This document shows, in pieces, positions 10,303 through 22,180 of a stretch of DNA of 64,000 nucleotides (positions are counted from its first letter, which is position 1; every line of letters begins with the position of its first letter). This DNA is from Galdieria sulphuraria. Its lineage: Eukaryota > Rhodophyta > Bangiophyceae > Galdieriales > Galdieriaceae. The position numbers were made by a program, and so were the translations under genes. The notes beneath the pieces were generated by a model. That model did not search any database and had not been told where the DNA came from. It worked only from the letters and a program-made list of their open reading frames with translations. The DNA is taken from assembly GCF_000341285.1 (NCBI RefSeq), contig NW_005178463.1:7501-71500 (forward strand). Reading direction: 5' to 3'.

Positions 10303-13113
10303 TTATTTGCTCAAAGCTCTTTCTATTAGATGCTCAAATATTCGCAAAAGCTCAACTACGCTGTTACAACGCAACGAAAGCTCCACATCATTGCTTTTAT
10401 CTGTCCAATGAAGTTCCACTAAGATGAATATTTCTTCCATAACGCGTGCGGAAAAATAGCAAAGTCTTGATGGCGAACTTGCAACTTGGAAAACTTTCAA
10501 TGGATACAACTTTTCGACAAAATAACCAGGAAGAGAAACACCTGTTGGAACTGAAATTCGTTTGACAACTTCATGACTACTTCCAATATTGTTCCATTCG
10601 TCAAGAAATGCTTGTTTCGATAATTTTCCAATATGTTCTGCCTGAAGAAATACGATCAAATTGGACTCATCCAATTTGTCTCCAAAGTAAACCACGCCAC
10701 AAATATCATTTTTCAGAGCCATCTGAAAGATCAAGCCCTTTTTGGAATCCTTTTCAGACGGTACATACCTCAGGTCGATCTTGCATATCACGCTCTCCTT
10801 AGGTTTCAACTGGTCAACATCTAACTTTGAACGTGAAGGAATCATTCCTAATAGATTCTTGTTGAATTGAATGGCGTTCTCTCGCATTGTTTCATTTGAT
10901 TCATTCTGCAGCTTTAAAATATATTGAACTTTGTCGCCTTCGATGGTAAAAACACCAGAAATTTCTAAACCTCTAGCTTTTGAAGCTGGCAACAATAGTC
11001 TTACTCGTTTTTCAGGGCTCTCATAATGTTCTGAAGAAACAGCAGTATTCTTCTGTGTTGCAGAATTGGAAAAAAGATCATCAATCAAAGACAATAAATC
11101 GTTGTTCTGCTCACTTGATTTCTGAGAGGATGTTGGCTCTGCTCCTCTCAAGTCAAACAACTCATCCACAGAACTCTTTCCAATACCGTGGTTAATGTCT
11201 GCGACTTGTTGTTTATCTGACAAAGAAAGCTCCAAAATATCATCAGATAGGACTTCAGAATTCTGCTCTTTCCATTCTTCATCCACTACGGAGACTTGTG
11301 GAAGAGGTTTCGAATTCGCTAGAAAAACATGAGGCGACCGATGAAAAACACTTGCAAGACTTCCCATTTCATCCAATAACGTGTTCAGTAGAGAATCATC
11401 AAGATCTTGTTGACTATTCACTATGCGAGGTTTGCGTGAGAGAACAACCGACTTTGCAAGTTCTTTATCCGTTTGAAGAAGTCTTGAATAGAAGAATGCT
11501 CTGTCACGAAGGTCTGCATTGTCCGAGTTTTTCATGCTATCATTTAAAATCTTCTCCAACGACACTTTACAAGAACCATTGCATTTTAAATAAACTTTTG
11601 TCGCACATGTAAGAAGCTGTTGCTGAACTTGCACCGATTCGTCTTGGAAATTTTCCAGAAAACTTTCAACAAGTTCAACAATATTCTCAATTCGGTCGGC
11701 ATATTCACCAATAATCCAAATCAACGAGGCGCGAGCATTCGGCTCATCCAATGCCTCCAAATTTTCACATAATACAGGAATGGCACCTTCAAACTCATTG
11801 GGATACCTTCTCATAATATCCTTCATTACTACAATGGATTCTTGAACCACATAAACTACTCTGGTGCGCACAAGATCAAGTAAGCACTCCACACATTTGT
11901 TGGCAGCTGCTTCTATCTTCAAAGCAATTCGACCAATTGCACGTATAGAAGCTCGAACAAATCCGACATCGACTTCTGCGGCATATTCTTTACATTCAGA
12001 AATAATTTTCGTTGCATTGTCATCATTTGCAAGTCTTACGAGGATTTCTAGCTTTTCTTCTTTGATATAAGGAGGATCATTGTATTTACAAAAAAAAGCC
12101 TTGAATTCGTTCTGTAATATTTCCGGGTACTTCCTGACAAGAAGATTGATATTTCTCAGAGCTACATATTGTACTTCAGGTTCTGCACTAACCAAAGTAA
12201 CTAGTGGTGCACCCAACTTCTTTTGAACCATCCGAGCAAATTCAACAGATTTTATGTATTTTAAATTCTTCACGATAACTTTCATGCTTGAAAGAACAAC
12301 TGCTGCATTGGCGTGTTGTAAACGAGGAAGTAATCTTTCGATAATACTCTCAGCTTCCTCTGTTCCCGAAGGTACATAACTAGACACCGCATCAATAATA
12401 AATATCTGACCCCACTCGCTACAGTCATTGAGACACTGTAAAAGTCCAGAAACAAGATTAGGCCTAAGCTCCAGTGTACCAGGAAGTGAATCGTCTATCT
12501 CACCCAAGGCCGCAATGGCATTCGCAACTACCATTGGACTGCTATCTAGTATAAGTTCTTTCAGAACACCAATAAATCCGTATTCTGAAACCAGAGCAGG
12601 ATCAACTTCGTATAACTTTGCCACACAAATGGCTGCAGTCTTGCGAACATAGGGGTCTGCGTCCTTTAAAGCACGCCTAAGCGGTTCGCATAAATACTCA
12701 GAAATTCTAGTTAATTGAATACAGCCCATCGTTCGGAGGGCCAAAGTCCGTATCAACGGATTGGGATCACTAGCGTCTTTCACAAAAGTGTTAACCGCCA
12801 AAATTGCCAAGTCCTACAAACAAGGTCAATTTTACACCAACCAAACGTTTCAATTACACATATGACATACTGGCTGAGTCTTTGCATAGTTTATGAGGTA
12901 CAAATAAACAAGCTTCTTCAACTCCAAATCCACGGTCTGCATACAATTGAGGACGTCTGTAAAGAGAGACGAAACATCTTTGCCAACTGTCATGGAGGCT
13001 ATAACTTGCTTTAGTGCGTCTCTTTTTGAACGATTACTATGAGAGTTTAACTGCTGCTTAAGTTCAAAGAGTTCACCACGGTTTGTGGTAGAGAAGTACT
13101 TGGAATCCGGCAT
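10303..13113 (-). CDS. AP complex large subunit beta (beta-adaptin, AP-1/AP-2 type)
   Basis: Large subunit of a clathrin adaptor that sorts cargo at the trans-Golgi or plasma membrane. Two exons, 13113-12871 and 12813-10303, joined across a 57-nt intron, give 917 aa, close to the usual 900-950. The N-terminal trunk is HEAT-like from [10 protein letters not shown] through [21 protein letters not shown] hinge around residues 570-640 is acidic and Ser-rich and contains LLSLIDDLF, a good clathrin-box candidate. The C-terminal 250 residues fit the beta-appendage (sandwich plus platform). The joined sequence [17 protein letters not shown] is a near-invariant beta-adaptin block, which fixes the splice. 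It is divergent from the transporter at 13179 with 65 bp between start codons. AP-1 and AP-2 beta cannot be separated by eye and one protein may serve both. Confidence 0.95.
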
Positions 13114-13178
13114 GTTCTACAATGACTAGTGGATAATTATATTTCGCATCAATTTGCTTCCAACTGGTTGTCTTAGAC

Positions 13179-15000
13179 ATGAGTTTTTCAGAAAAGGTTC
13201 CTCTTGTATCGGATAGTAACGAAACTCTTGATAATATTCCGTACACAAGTCTGAAAAGTGCCGATGAAGATTACAAAAGCTCTAAGAAATATACGGAGAA
13301 ACCTGACAAAACAAATCTTGAATTACTGGCTCTAACTTCTTCATTGGCTGCTGTGCAGTTTAGTTATGCCATCGAATTTGCTTTTGGGACGCCTTGGTTT
13401 CGAGAAAGAGGTGTAAGCTATGCCGTTATTCCATTCATTTGGTTGGCTGGACCGTTTAGTGGTTTTATTGTGCAACCAGTTATTGGTGTCTTGAGTGATC
13501 GATGCAGGCATCCTTGGTATATATTGTTTTGGAAAAGAATACTAGTTTTGAATATATATTCTACTTTTTGATAGGGGAAGAAGAAGGCCCTTTATTTTTA
13601 TGGGTGCCTTGTTGATTGTGTTTGGAATGTTAGTCTTATCCACTGCTGATCCGTTGGGTTCGTTGTTTGGAGAAAGGAATGCTTGTCACTCACCCACAGA
13701 AGGCAGTCAACCTCGTTGTACTTTTACCGTAACATTAGGTATTATTGGTCTCTGGTAAGCATCTATATCATTTCTTGTAATTCTTTAATGCTTTGTTGTT
13801 GAAAATGATTCAGGATATTGAACATTGCCATCAATGTTGTTCAAGGCCCTGCAAGAGCTATTGTAGCTGATCTAGTTAATACTGAGCAACAAACGAAAGC
13901 TAATTCCATCCTCACTGGTGTAATGGGTTTGTCAAATTTGTTTGGAAACTTACTTGGGCGTTTTGTTCCTGCAGAGGTATTGTTTGTAAACTTGCCATGA
14001 AAGACCTTTTTATGTTGTTTATTAGGTACCCTTATTTGGTAGTAACTTTCGATTTTTGTTCAGCTTGGGTATGATACTTGTTCCGCTTAGTGTATTGCCT
14101 ACATTGCTATTGGGCCATGAAAGACCATTAGGTTTGTCTTATTTACATTGAAATGAACTTTTCATTGATATAATAATTAGGACGTCAGCCTGCATCTCTG
14201 GTTTCGTCTACCAGCGGCATTCTTGGTGTGTTCTTAGACGTTTGGCGTTCTTTTGTTTCCATGCCAAAGGAAATGAGCAAAGTTTCATTGGTGTATTTCC
14301 TATCATGGGCTGCTTTTAGTCCGTTTCAGTTTTATACAACAGACTGGATTGGAAAGAGCGTTATGCATGGAGATCCGCAGAAAGCGTCAGGATCCCTTCA
14401 AAGGTTAAACATTCATTCTTTTCATGTAATTGTGGACTCAGTAGTACACAGGACTGCTTATGAAGAAGGAGTTCGAATTGGTGCTCTAGCTTTGGCAGGT
14501 CTTTCTTTGGTAATGACTGTGTTCTCTGCAGTACAAACATTTTTCGTTGAGTTGTTAGGAGTACGAAAGGTCTATGCCATGTCTCAAATATTCTTCGGAT
14601 TTCTCTGCTTAATTCCTATTCTTGTGAACTTGAATACTGTCTGGGCTGTAATGTTAGTTTCCCTATTAGGTATTCATTTTTCAATATTCAATGCATTGCC
14701 TTTTGCTTTGGTTGCTTCTGTTTTGGATGGAGCCAATACTGGACTATATATGGGTGTACTCAATGCCTCTTGTGTTGTAGCTCAAGTCGTAGGAAATTTC
14801 ACCGCAGGCAAGCACATTTTGGTTTATTCCATGGCTTCTAACCTGCAAAGTCAATAGGTTGGGCTTCAGATATCGTTGGAAAGGGAGATATTAGTTTCGG
14901 AATGGCAGTTGGAGCACTTTTCTCCATAGTTGGTGTTTTATTGATCCCTTTACTGACGGAACCTTCTTCCCCCCAATATCGGACGACTGCTCAAGCTTAA
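13179..15000 (+). CDS. Sucrose/GPH-type sugar transporter (MFS, SUT-like)
   Basis: A 12-helix major facilitator of the glycoside-pentoside-hexuronide/SUT type, probably an H+-coupled sugar carrier. After a hydrophilic N-terminus of about 45 residues come LAAVQFSYAIEFAFGTPW, GPFSGFIVQPVIGVLSDRC and, across intron 1, the loop HPWGRRRPF typical of SUTs. Then NVVQGPARAIVADL and the second half from SKVSLVYFLSWAAFSPFQFY. Several short introns are clear: about 13529-13574, about 13756-13814, near 13975, near 14132, and about 14808-14858. A further stop-free 48-nt segment, 14404-14451 (GTTAAA...CACAG), is best read as an intron, giving SLQRTAYEEG. The gene ends TAA at 14998-15000. It fits the heterotrophic sugar use known for Galdieria. 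Confidence 0.88.
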
Positions 15001-15024
15001 TAAGTGGAACAATTCCTAAATTTA

Positions 15025-16004
15025 TCAGACCATCGCAGAAGGAGCATAGATATTAGCGTTTCGTATTTCCGCAATGGCTTAACCATAAGTTAGTTGGTAT
15101 CATATAAATACGATAACAAAATAGTTACCTTTCCCATAATCTGTTGCACCAAAAACTGCAGAGCCAGCAACTAACGCATTGGCACCGGCTTGAATGACTA
15201 AATGAGCATTACTCGATTTGACGCCACCATCTACCTCGATCCAAGGATTAAGCGATCTCTCTACACACATTTTACGTATTTGTGATATCTTCGGAAGTAC
15301 TTCCGGAATAAAAGCTTGACCTCCGAAACCAGGATTCACTGACATGACAAGAATCAAATCCACCAACTCTAACACATATTCAATTGCTGAAGCAGGTGTA
15401 GCTGGATTTAAAACGACTCCCTAAGAAAAACGCGATCCTGAAAAAAATCGCAAAAGCAAGTTTTCACTAAACCTACCGCAGAGCATCCAAGTTCTTTAAT
15501 TTGTGATAGAGTCCGGTGTAGATGGATTGTGCTGCTTTGTTCAGCATGCACCGAAATTATGTCGGCACCTGCCTTTGCGAAATCTGGAATACGCAACTCT
15601 GGCTGAATAATCATCAAGTGAACGTCCAACGGCTTCCTGGTGATGGGCCTCAGTGCTGATACAACCAGTGGACCAATAGTGATATTTGGTACAAACTGTC
15701 CATCCATAACGTCCACATGAATCCAGTCTGCTCCAGCAGCATCTACAGCTTTGACTTCATCTCCAAGTTTTGCAAAGTTCGCGGAAAGTATGGAGGGAGA
15801 CACTACAACCTTGTTGGGTGGGGCGGTTTCAACTCGGGCAATACAAGGTACCAACAAGCTCTTCTTGACAGTTCTCGTTGTAGCCAAATTCCAGCTTTCA
15901 CGAAACGTATAGCATATTTTTCGACTGGGCAAAACTGCGGAGTGAGAGTAAAAACTGATATTCTGACTTATGAAAGTGCAGCTTGTTGAACCACACAATC
16001 TCAT
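15025..16004 (-). CDS. RPE: Ribulose-phosphate 3-epimerase, plastid-targeted
   Basis: Interconverts ribulose 5-phosphate and xylulose 5-phosphate in the Calvin cycle and pentose-phosphate pathway. Exons 16004-15477, 15420-15129 and 15077-15025 give 290 aa. The first 65 residues are Ser/Arg-rich with little acid, consistent with a plastid transit peptide. The TIM barrel follows: [55 protein letters not shown] and WIEVDGG, with the metal ligands (His, Asp, His, Asp) present. Introns of 56 and 51 nt. The 3' end lies only 24 bp from the stop codon of the convergent transporter gene. Confidence 0.95.
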
Positions 16005-16670
16005 CTCCAGACCTCACTAATTAATTGGACCAAAGAACGAAGAAGAAACTTAAAAGTTGATATAGGTTTCACTCGTGAAAGAATTTTATTTTGGAACTTT
16101 CTAGTATGAATCTTCTTGTGAGCAATTCACAAACTTACAACGTTGTCTCTTGTTAAACTAAATGAGTTAACAACCTGTCTTTATTTTTCCCCTATTGTGT
16201 ACAACGACTAGATTTTGACGATAGTGCCACTGTAAACCTCGCATGTAGCTAATTATATTCCGAATAGTCCATCTAGTCCAAAGGAAAAGTTCATTTCTAA
16301 AAGCAATGTCACATTTTAAGCTTTTCTAAGACAATTCTTGAATATTCTCGTAGTTTCAAATATGGAAATCAACTTTTAAGAAAATGGTATATTCAAACGA
16401 TATTGATTATCTTACAACTATCCAAGTTGAAATGAGAATCATCTCCTCTATTTACACTTACTCAGATATGTCAACTATATTATTTGCCAAGTACAGAATG
16501 TCCCTTGTCTTGGTGACGATCTGTTCTCACTGTGTTTTAGTTTCTAGAAGCAAATGACTAGAAGTATAATGATATTGCAAGAGCCACTAAGATGAGCGCA
16601 TTAAGCAAATAACTTGTGAGCTTCAATATAATGTAGGAAACCAAACAATAGCAAATGCGGTCGGCCTAAA
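16005..16670. other. Divergent intergenic region, nothing recognised
   Basis: Shared upstream region of RPE (leftward) and the carbamoyltransferase (rightward), about 665 bp, AT-rich, no RNA gene found. Confidence 0.6.
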
Positions 16671-19189
16671 ATGAGCTACGATGTGGGCTTCCTATCTTGT
16701 TACGCAAGTCTCACTGGAAAACAAAGAAAACTAACTTTTGGTTATCGATGCAAGCGCCAGGGTTGTTTCAAATTACGACTGTTCAAGTTATATTGCAAAT
16801 ATATCGTCGGTATCAACAAATATAGTCACGATGCCAGTGTTTGCCTGGTGAATGGCAACACGGGAGATATAGTTGTAAATTATGCAAAAGAAAGGTTTAC
16901 AAGACGCAAACATGACGGAAATGATGTTGGTGAACTAGTGGAACATATGTTTGCAAGACTGGGGGTTGCATTTGAAGACATAGTTCTCGTGGTCCAGAAT
17001 AATCACCACTATGGAATCAGCGCTTTCGAAGAAAAGCTGCCCTGGACAAGCCAGATGAACTATTATCCAAAGCAGTATCTCTCTCCATATAATCTTTTAC
17101 CGGGAATACCGAAAATAGAGATAAGCCATCACTTGGCACATACTTGGTCAGTGTATGCCCAGCTTGAAGCTGCTGTTGCGTCGAATGAGGACTCCTTAAT
17201 ACTTGTTATGGATGGTATGGGAGACTCAAGCCGAGAACTAGCAAACCATTTCGCAAATGAGGATACCACTTCAAACATATATATTCATGATTTGATGCAT
17301 GTTACAAGCAGACAGCCTGGAGAGTGGAAACACCAATGGAATAGTAAATGTTATCCCAAGAACATCCAACTTTTTGAAAACTTGAGAGAAGCAGAGAGTT
17401 GTTATCGTTGTTCAAAGGACGGTATCGATTTGATATGGAAACGTTGGTCCCGCGAAAAATCCCCAGCAGAGTGCTATAATCATTCATTTGAAGACATGGA
17501 ATCGATAGGTGCGGTGTATAGTCGTATTGCGAGTCATATATTTGGAGATTGGAATTCTTGTGGTAAAGTTTTCTTTTGGCTGTTATTACAAGGTGATAAT
17601 TCTGTACTAGGTAAAGTCATGGGACTAGCGGCATACCATATTCCGACTCAGACAGGTAGAACTTCGAGAATGAAAGAATGGATAATGAGGCTGGATAATG
17701 AAAACATACTTTCTGGTGAGTTGCCCGAACGACTTGATATTCATTGGGACCTTTTAAAGCAACTTCCTTATCCAAATCAATGGAATGAATGTGATGAAGA
17801 TTTATTTCAATTTTACGCAGCGTTGGCTTATCGAATACAAAAGGATACAGAAGATATCGTCATTTCTTTGATAAGGAGGCTTTCTAAGGAGCACAATGTT
17901 CCGATTCTTGGACTCTGTGGAGGACTATTCTTGAATAGTTCACTTAATGGAAAGATTCTTTCAGAAACTTGCTTTCGTCATGTTTGGATTCCACCATATC
18001 CTGGAGATGAAGGTATTGCGATTGGTTGCGCTTTGTATGGATATCACTACTTTAAGAGATACGACATATCTTCGCATACCATGAGGAGTCAAACATCTTC
18101 AAGAATAGTTTCTCCATTCCTAGTTAGTTGTGAATTTTCTCGCTATTTAATGAAAATGAAACTATTTGTAGGGCTTTCATTATTCTAACGACGATATTGA
18201 AGAGGCTGTACAAGAGTATCTGCCTTGGATAGAGGAAATAAAGCCATCCAAAGAGATGAACGATAGGTTGAAGTCAATCACAGTCTTTGTTGCACAAGAG
18301 TTGTATAGGAATCATGTAATTGCAGTTTATCGTGGGAGAGCTGAAAGTGGGCCACGTGCTTTAGGCAATCGTTCTATTCTGGCCAATCCTGCCGATCCGA
18401 ATATGAAGGATAAACTTAATAGGAGAGTAAAGTTCCGTGAGTCATTTAGACCTTTTGCGCCTACAATTTTGGAAGAGAATGTTGTTGATATACTGGAATT
18501 CAATATTCCTTTGAAAGCTATTTCCGAAAGGTAAGTAGCATTTAGTGACTAGAGATTGCTTTTAATTGTATATGACGAACAGTTGTCGTTACATGTCAGC
18601 CACATTATCTATCAAAGAAGAGATGATTCTTAAAATTCCTGCAGCGGTACATGTGGACAAGACTGCTCGAGTTCAAGTATTAAGAAGAATGGATAATTTT
18701 TGGTTTTACGAGATAGTTTCAGAATTTTATAAACTGTCAAAGATTCCAGCAGTTTTAAACACAAGTTTTAACATTCGTGGAGAACCAATAGTGGAGACTC
18801 CTTATGATGCCTTCGAATCCTTTTTGGATACTTCAACGGAGATAGACTGGCTCCTATTAGAAGATAGATTATTTCGGAAGAAATCCTTTCCTGAAGCTTA
18901 TCATTCCATGAGAGTTGTTTTAAAAGAGCCCATCCAAATTCATACTTTAGAGAACCCACTCGTCGGTGAAGTCAACTTTGAAATAGTTGATATGACTGGA
19001 AAGATTCATCAACCTGGCTCAGACATTGATACATCGATTTTGCAGTTGGCGTCCAGTAACAAATATACATGTGCAGATATTATACAAGAACTAATCGAAG
19101 AAATGGAAGATATCATAGAAGCCAAGTTTGTTGTTGACAGACTTGAACTTTTGTGGAAGTTGCGACTTATCTCGCTTCTAGAGATTTAA
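16671..19189 (+). CDS. NodU/CmcH-type O-carbamoyltransferase with extra C-terminal domain
   Basis: These bacterial enzymes transfer a carbamoyl group from carbamoyl phosphate (through carbamoyl-AMP) to hydroxyls of Nod factors or antibiotics. Exons 16671-17562, 17611-18122, 18172-18530 and 18583-19189 give 789 aa, longer than the usual 550-600. The Kae1-like N-domain starts at IVGINKYSHDASVCLV and has the metal motif ISHHLAHTW, then GKVMGLAAYH (formed across a 48-nt in-frame intron), GLCGGLFLNSSLNGK and PYPGDEGIAIGCALYG. The YrdC-like C-domain has GRAESGPRALGNRSILANP, FRESFRPFAPTI and LNTSFNIRGEPIVETPYDA. About 100 further residues follow (see findings). A 33-aa basic leader precedes the conserved start and may be a targeting sequence. 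Bacterial origin by transfer is an inference from the family distribution; the introns show it is an established nuclear gene. Confidence 0.9.
17563..17610 (+). other. 48-nt in-frame intron in carbamoyltransferase
   Basis: The sequence GGTAAAGT occurs at both junctions (17562-17569 and 17610-17617). Removing 48 nt restores the family motif SCGKVMGLAAY; leaving it in keeps the frame open but inserts 16 hydrophobic residues into a conserved block. Donor GTAAAG, acceptor CTAG. Confidence 0.8.
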
Positions 19190-19898
19190 GAAACTCTTTG
19201 CCCGCTCGTTTCTTCAAGCTTGCTTTGGCAGCTGCTCTTAAAAGCAAATTCTTGTATATATATATATATATATATTCGTGCTTCAAACTTAGCAATGAGG
19301 CGAACGAATGGTATCCGGAAAGGTGCAATATATGACTTCCTTCCTCGTTTCTGAATATTCTCGTCTAGTATAGATGCTGAAACAATTCTATGAATACCTT
19401 TGACAATCTGTGTTTAGGATGGCAATAACCCAATTGATGTAACTACACTGAAGAAGTTGGATCTTTATAACTGAGGATTTGAAGAATCATTGGCTTTCTT
19501 AAATATTCATTTGTCACTTAGACTCTATTCCATTCCAGCAGATTTATTAGATAGTTTAGCTTGTTGAAAAGTAAGATTGGTTATGTTTTTCACTCGAATA
19601 TTGGCACCTGTTCTACTCAATAATTCAACTTTTTATCTTTTTGCTATATGAGTTGGCTGTAAGAGGATATAGTGTTATTTATCTGCTCGTTATGATCTTG
19701 TACATTTGACTGCGAAAGAGGATATCAAATATTCATTTCACCCTAAGAAGATGAGAATGCCTAGAATAGCAACTCATGAAGCAACATCTACAGCTTGCTT
19801 GCGATGACACCAAGGTTCGGTAAGCTCACTCTTTCAACTTGTGATTGAGGCTACAAGGGTTTCAAAAGAGATGAAGTCGCGAAGAGATGCACAGGAGT
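19190..19898. other. Intergenic, nothing recognised; TA run
   Basis: Holds a TA microsatellite at about 19255-19275 and the 3' flank of the carbamoyltransferase. No tRNA or credible ORF. Confidence 0.6.
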
Positions 19899-20227
19899 TT
19901 AGACATCTCCTAATAAGATTTCGAATTTTTTGGCAGAAACATTCCCAAATTTTGAAGAGCGACTGACTTGTCTCATTTTGGCCCTGTTCTGCTACTATGA
20001 AAATACTTGATAAGTGATTATTTTGATGCGTCTTCAATGTTGTGGTTATGTACCTTCCATCCCTCTACAACGTGGAGCTTGAAACTGTGGCTGTCTTGAC
20101 TGGTGTGTGGAAACCAAACGGAAGGACCGATGTTGAAAAATCTCCTATATAAACAATATATTACATCAACTACCTTCCTTGGACACTGAGATACAAAGGT
20201 GGTGAACGTACTGTGCAGGAGTGACAA
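19899..20227 (-). CDS. Possible small two-exon gene, product unknown
   Basis: Exon 1 (20227-20054) and exon 2 (19991-19899) join across a 62-nt GT-AG intron to give an 88-aa protein. It starts MSLLHSTFTTFVSQCPRKVV and ends VSAKKFEILLGDV. The C-terminal half is basic (Lys/Arg-rich), the N-terminus hydrophobic and poor in acid, so a small organelle-targeted protein such as a ribosomal or respiratory subunit is conceivable. I do not recognise the family. Support is limited to clean splice sites with matching phase and a typical intron length; a chance ORF is possible. Confidence 0.35.
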
Positions 20228-20359
20228 GTCAACACTAGTTGACTACAAAGACTATATAAAAAACGCATCAAATATTCTCTGGATTGAAAGAAAAAGGAGA
20301 TTCCCTGTTTTATCCCAAAATTGTTTGCAAAGTGGATAACTACAGTATAAAATGAAGCG

Positions 20360-22180
20360 TCATTTCAGGACTTTTGATCTTTTGGCTTGGTGTTCCTCAC
20401 TTGCAAAGGTTTCCTTTAACTTGCGTTTCCTAAAAAGACACGAATCTAAAAAGCCTTTACGCCAATCTTCTCTTTTGAGGCTCAAGACTGTCCGCATGAT
20501 CAGAGAACGGATTCCATACAAAGGAAGGTGTAAAAAGACATTTTTGAAAGCTGCTTTGGTACCTTGCTGCTCATAAACTAACTGTATGGTGTTCAACACG
20601 TTCATCAACATAGAGTTACAAGGTTCTCTATGAACGATAGGATCGGTGTTCCAGGGACTAATTTCCACAATACGGTCGGCATAATGAGCTCTGTAGAATT
20701 TGGCATTCTCCCGTTGGTTCAGCAGACAAGTCGTGAAACTGAATGTAGAATTGCTAATAGCTAAAATGTTACACTGCGTAAGAATATACCAGTCTGGAAA
20801 AAAGTCCGCCCCAAGGCCCTGATAATCTTTTGGCATTTCTAGACCAAGAGAACGGCATGTCTTGGGGTTATACAAGGCAAAGTCTCTTTCCACAACATCA
20901 ATCTCGTCAGAGGCAATAAAGAGAACGGGATTCTTCAACTTCGGCCATATAGAATCTAACCATTCAAGATACCATTTGGTTGGAGCGCAATAACCAAATG
21001 AGCTTGCCGAAATATCTTTGTAGTCTCCCAGTCGAATGTGGACACCAACCAAAGTAGCTGAACTATCCAGACGACAAAGCTTCTTCTCAATCTCTGAATC
21101 GAGAAATGCTTTCAGGTCGGGTTTTACACGAAACAAATTACTGATGAACGATCGAAAAGGTCTATAAATGCTTGTATGCCATTGAAACCACCCCCAGACA
21201 TCAACGTTCAACAATCTATCTGAGTGACAGCCTTTGTTCAAGAGAATATCCGGGCCAACTTCTCTAACATCTCTCCCATTGTTAGAAACTTTTATATAGT
21301 TCATGAATGTATCCGTAAAAGTGGAATTTGCCTTCATATGCGAACATTCCACCACGGCAGGAAACCTTCTGACAATTCTACTGTCCCTAATGCAAAATAG
21401 CGATTCTCCTATCCAAGGAGGAATCTGAACAGATGTTTGATGAACCATTGCGCAACATTTCAGAAACATATATTGAATAACTTGGTTACCAAATCTTCCA
21501 AGTTCACCAAACCCTGACATAGTAAGAACGGGAGGGCCATCATATGGCGCATCTGGAGGAACTTCTGAGTCTAGGGGTTGACTGACAGTACCCAGCTGAA
21601 ATATGCGTGCAAATGAGATCTCTGTATCTCCTCTATACTTCGTAGACGCAATACCAGTCTTGCATATTTCAGCTGCAGAGTCAGAGAGAGGTCTCTTGCT
21701 TTTGATTCCAGCTTTCTCACTTACTTGCAACGAGGGCACTTGGTAATCTGGGCACTGATTGAACCTTCTGCCTTTTTTGTCAAAGTCGTCTTCGGAGCTG
21801 CTGCTATCATAAGTTGACGGGACTAGGCTGTCTGTCTCTTCGACTGTTTCTTCTTCGCACAATACAACGGGTTTGACGTGGATGGCATAGAAATCTCCAA
21901 TCAAGCTACAGAAATCTTTCCCGAGTTTTTGTTCGAAATCTTCTGCGGTACTGTTGCACTTGTAGCCCAACGAACTAAGCTGCCACTCTACGAATCTTGC
22001 GATACCTAACAAGGTCACCTTCGTGCTGGCGCTTTCAAAGCGTTCCTTATGGTTAGTTCCTCCATAATACTTGTGTACCGTTTCGATCAAAGGAAAATAA
22101 CGATACTTTTCAACATATGACAAGTCTTCTTCGTGATGACTCATTTTACGTGAGTAGTATACACAACGAATGAAAAGCAA
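20360..22180 (-). CDS. GT11-like (alpha-1,2-fucosyltransferase family) glycosyltransferase
   Basis: Family GT11 enzymes transfer fucose from GDP-fucose. Single exon, 606 aa; a second Met (MSHHEEDL, start at 22144) may be the true start because the first 12 residues look like 5' leader. Residues about 1-215 are unlike GT11 and include a Ser/Asp/Glu-rich linker. The catalytic part begins at GELGRFGNQVIQYMFLKCCA, followed by VGVHIRLGDYKD (the HxRxGD nucleotide-sugar motif) and ISNSTFSFTTCLLN near the end. No signal peptide or obvious transmembrane segment is visible, unlike animal FUTs, so the location is unclear. The tail is Lys/Arg-rich. The acceptor cannot be predicted. Confidence 0.8.
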   Translation of the reverse strand: MLFIRCVYYSRKMSHHEEDLSYVEKYRYFPLIETVHKYYGGTNHKERFESASTKVTLLGIARFVEWQLSSLGYKCNSTAEDFEQKLGKDFCSLIGDFYAIHVKPVVLCEEETVEETDSLVPSTYDSSSSEDDFDKKGRRFNQCPDYQVPSLQVSEKAGIKSKRPLSDSAAEICKTGIASTKYRGDTEISFARIFQLGTVSQPLDSEVPPDAPYDGPPVLTMSGFGELGRFGNQVIQYMFLKCCAMVHQTSVQIPPWIGESLFCIRDSRIVRRFPAVVECSHMKANSTFTDTFMNYIKVSNNGRDVREVGPDILLNKGCHSDRLLNVDVWGWFQWHTSIYRPFRSFISNLFRVKPDLKAFLDSEIEKKLCRLDSSATLVGVHIRLGDYKDISASSFGYCAPTKWYLEWLDSIWPKLKNPVLFIASDEIDVVERDFALYNPKTCRSLGLEMPKDYQGLGADFFPDWYILTQCNILAISNSTFSFTTCLLNQRENAKFYRAHYADRIVEISPWNTDPIVHREPCNSMLMNVLNTIQLVYEQQGTKAAFKNVFLHLPLYGIRSLIMRTVLSLKREDWRKGFLDSCLFRKRKLKETFASEEHQAKRSKVLK

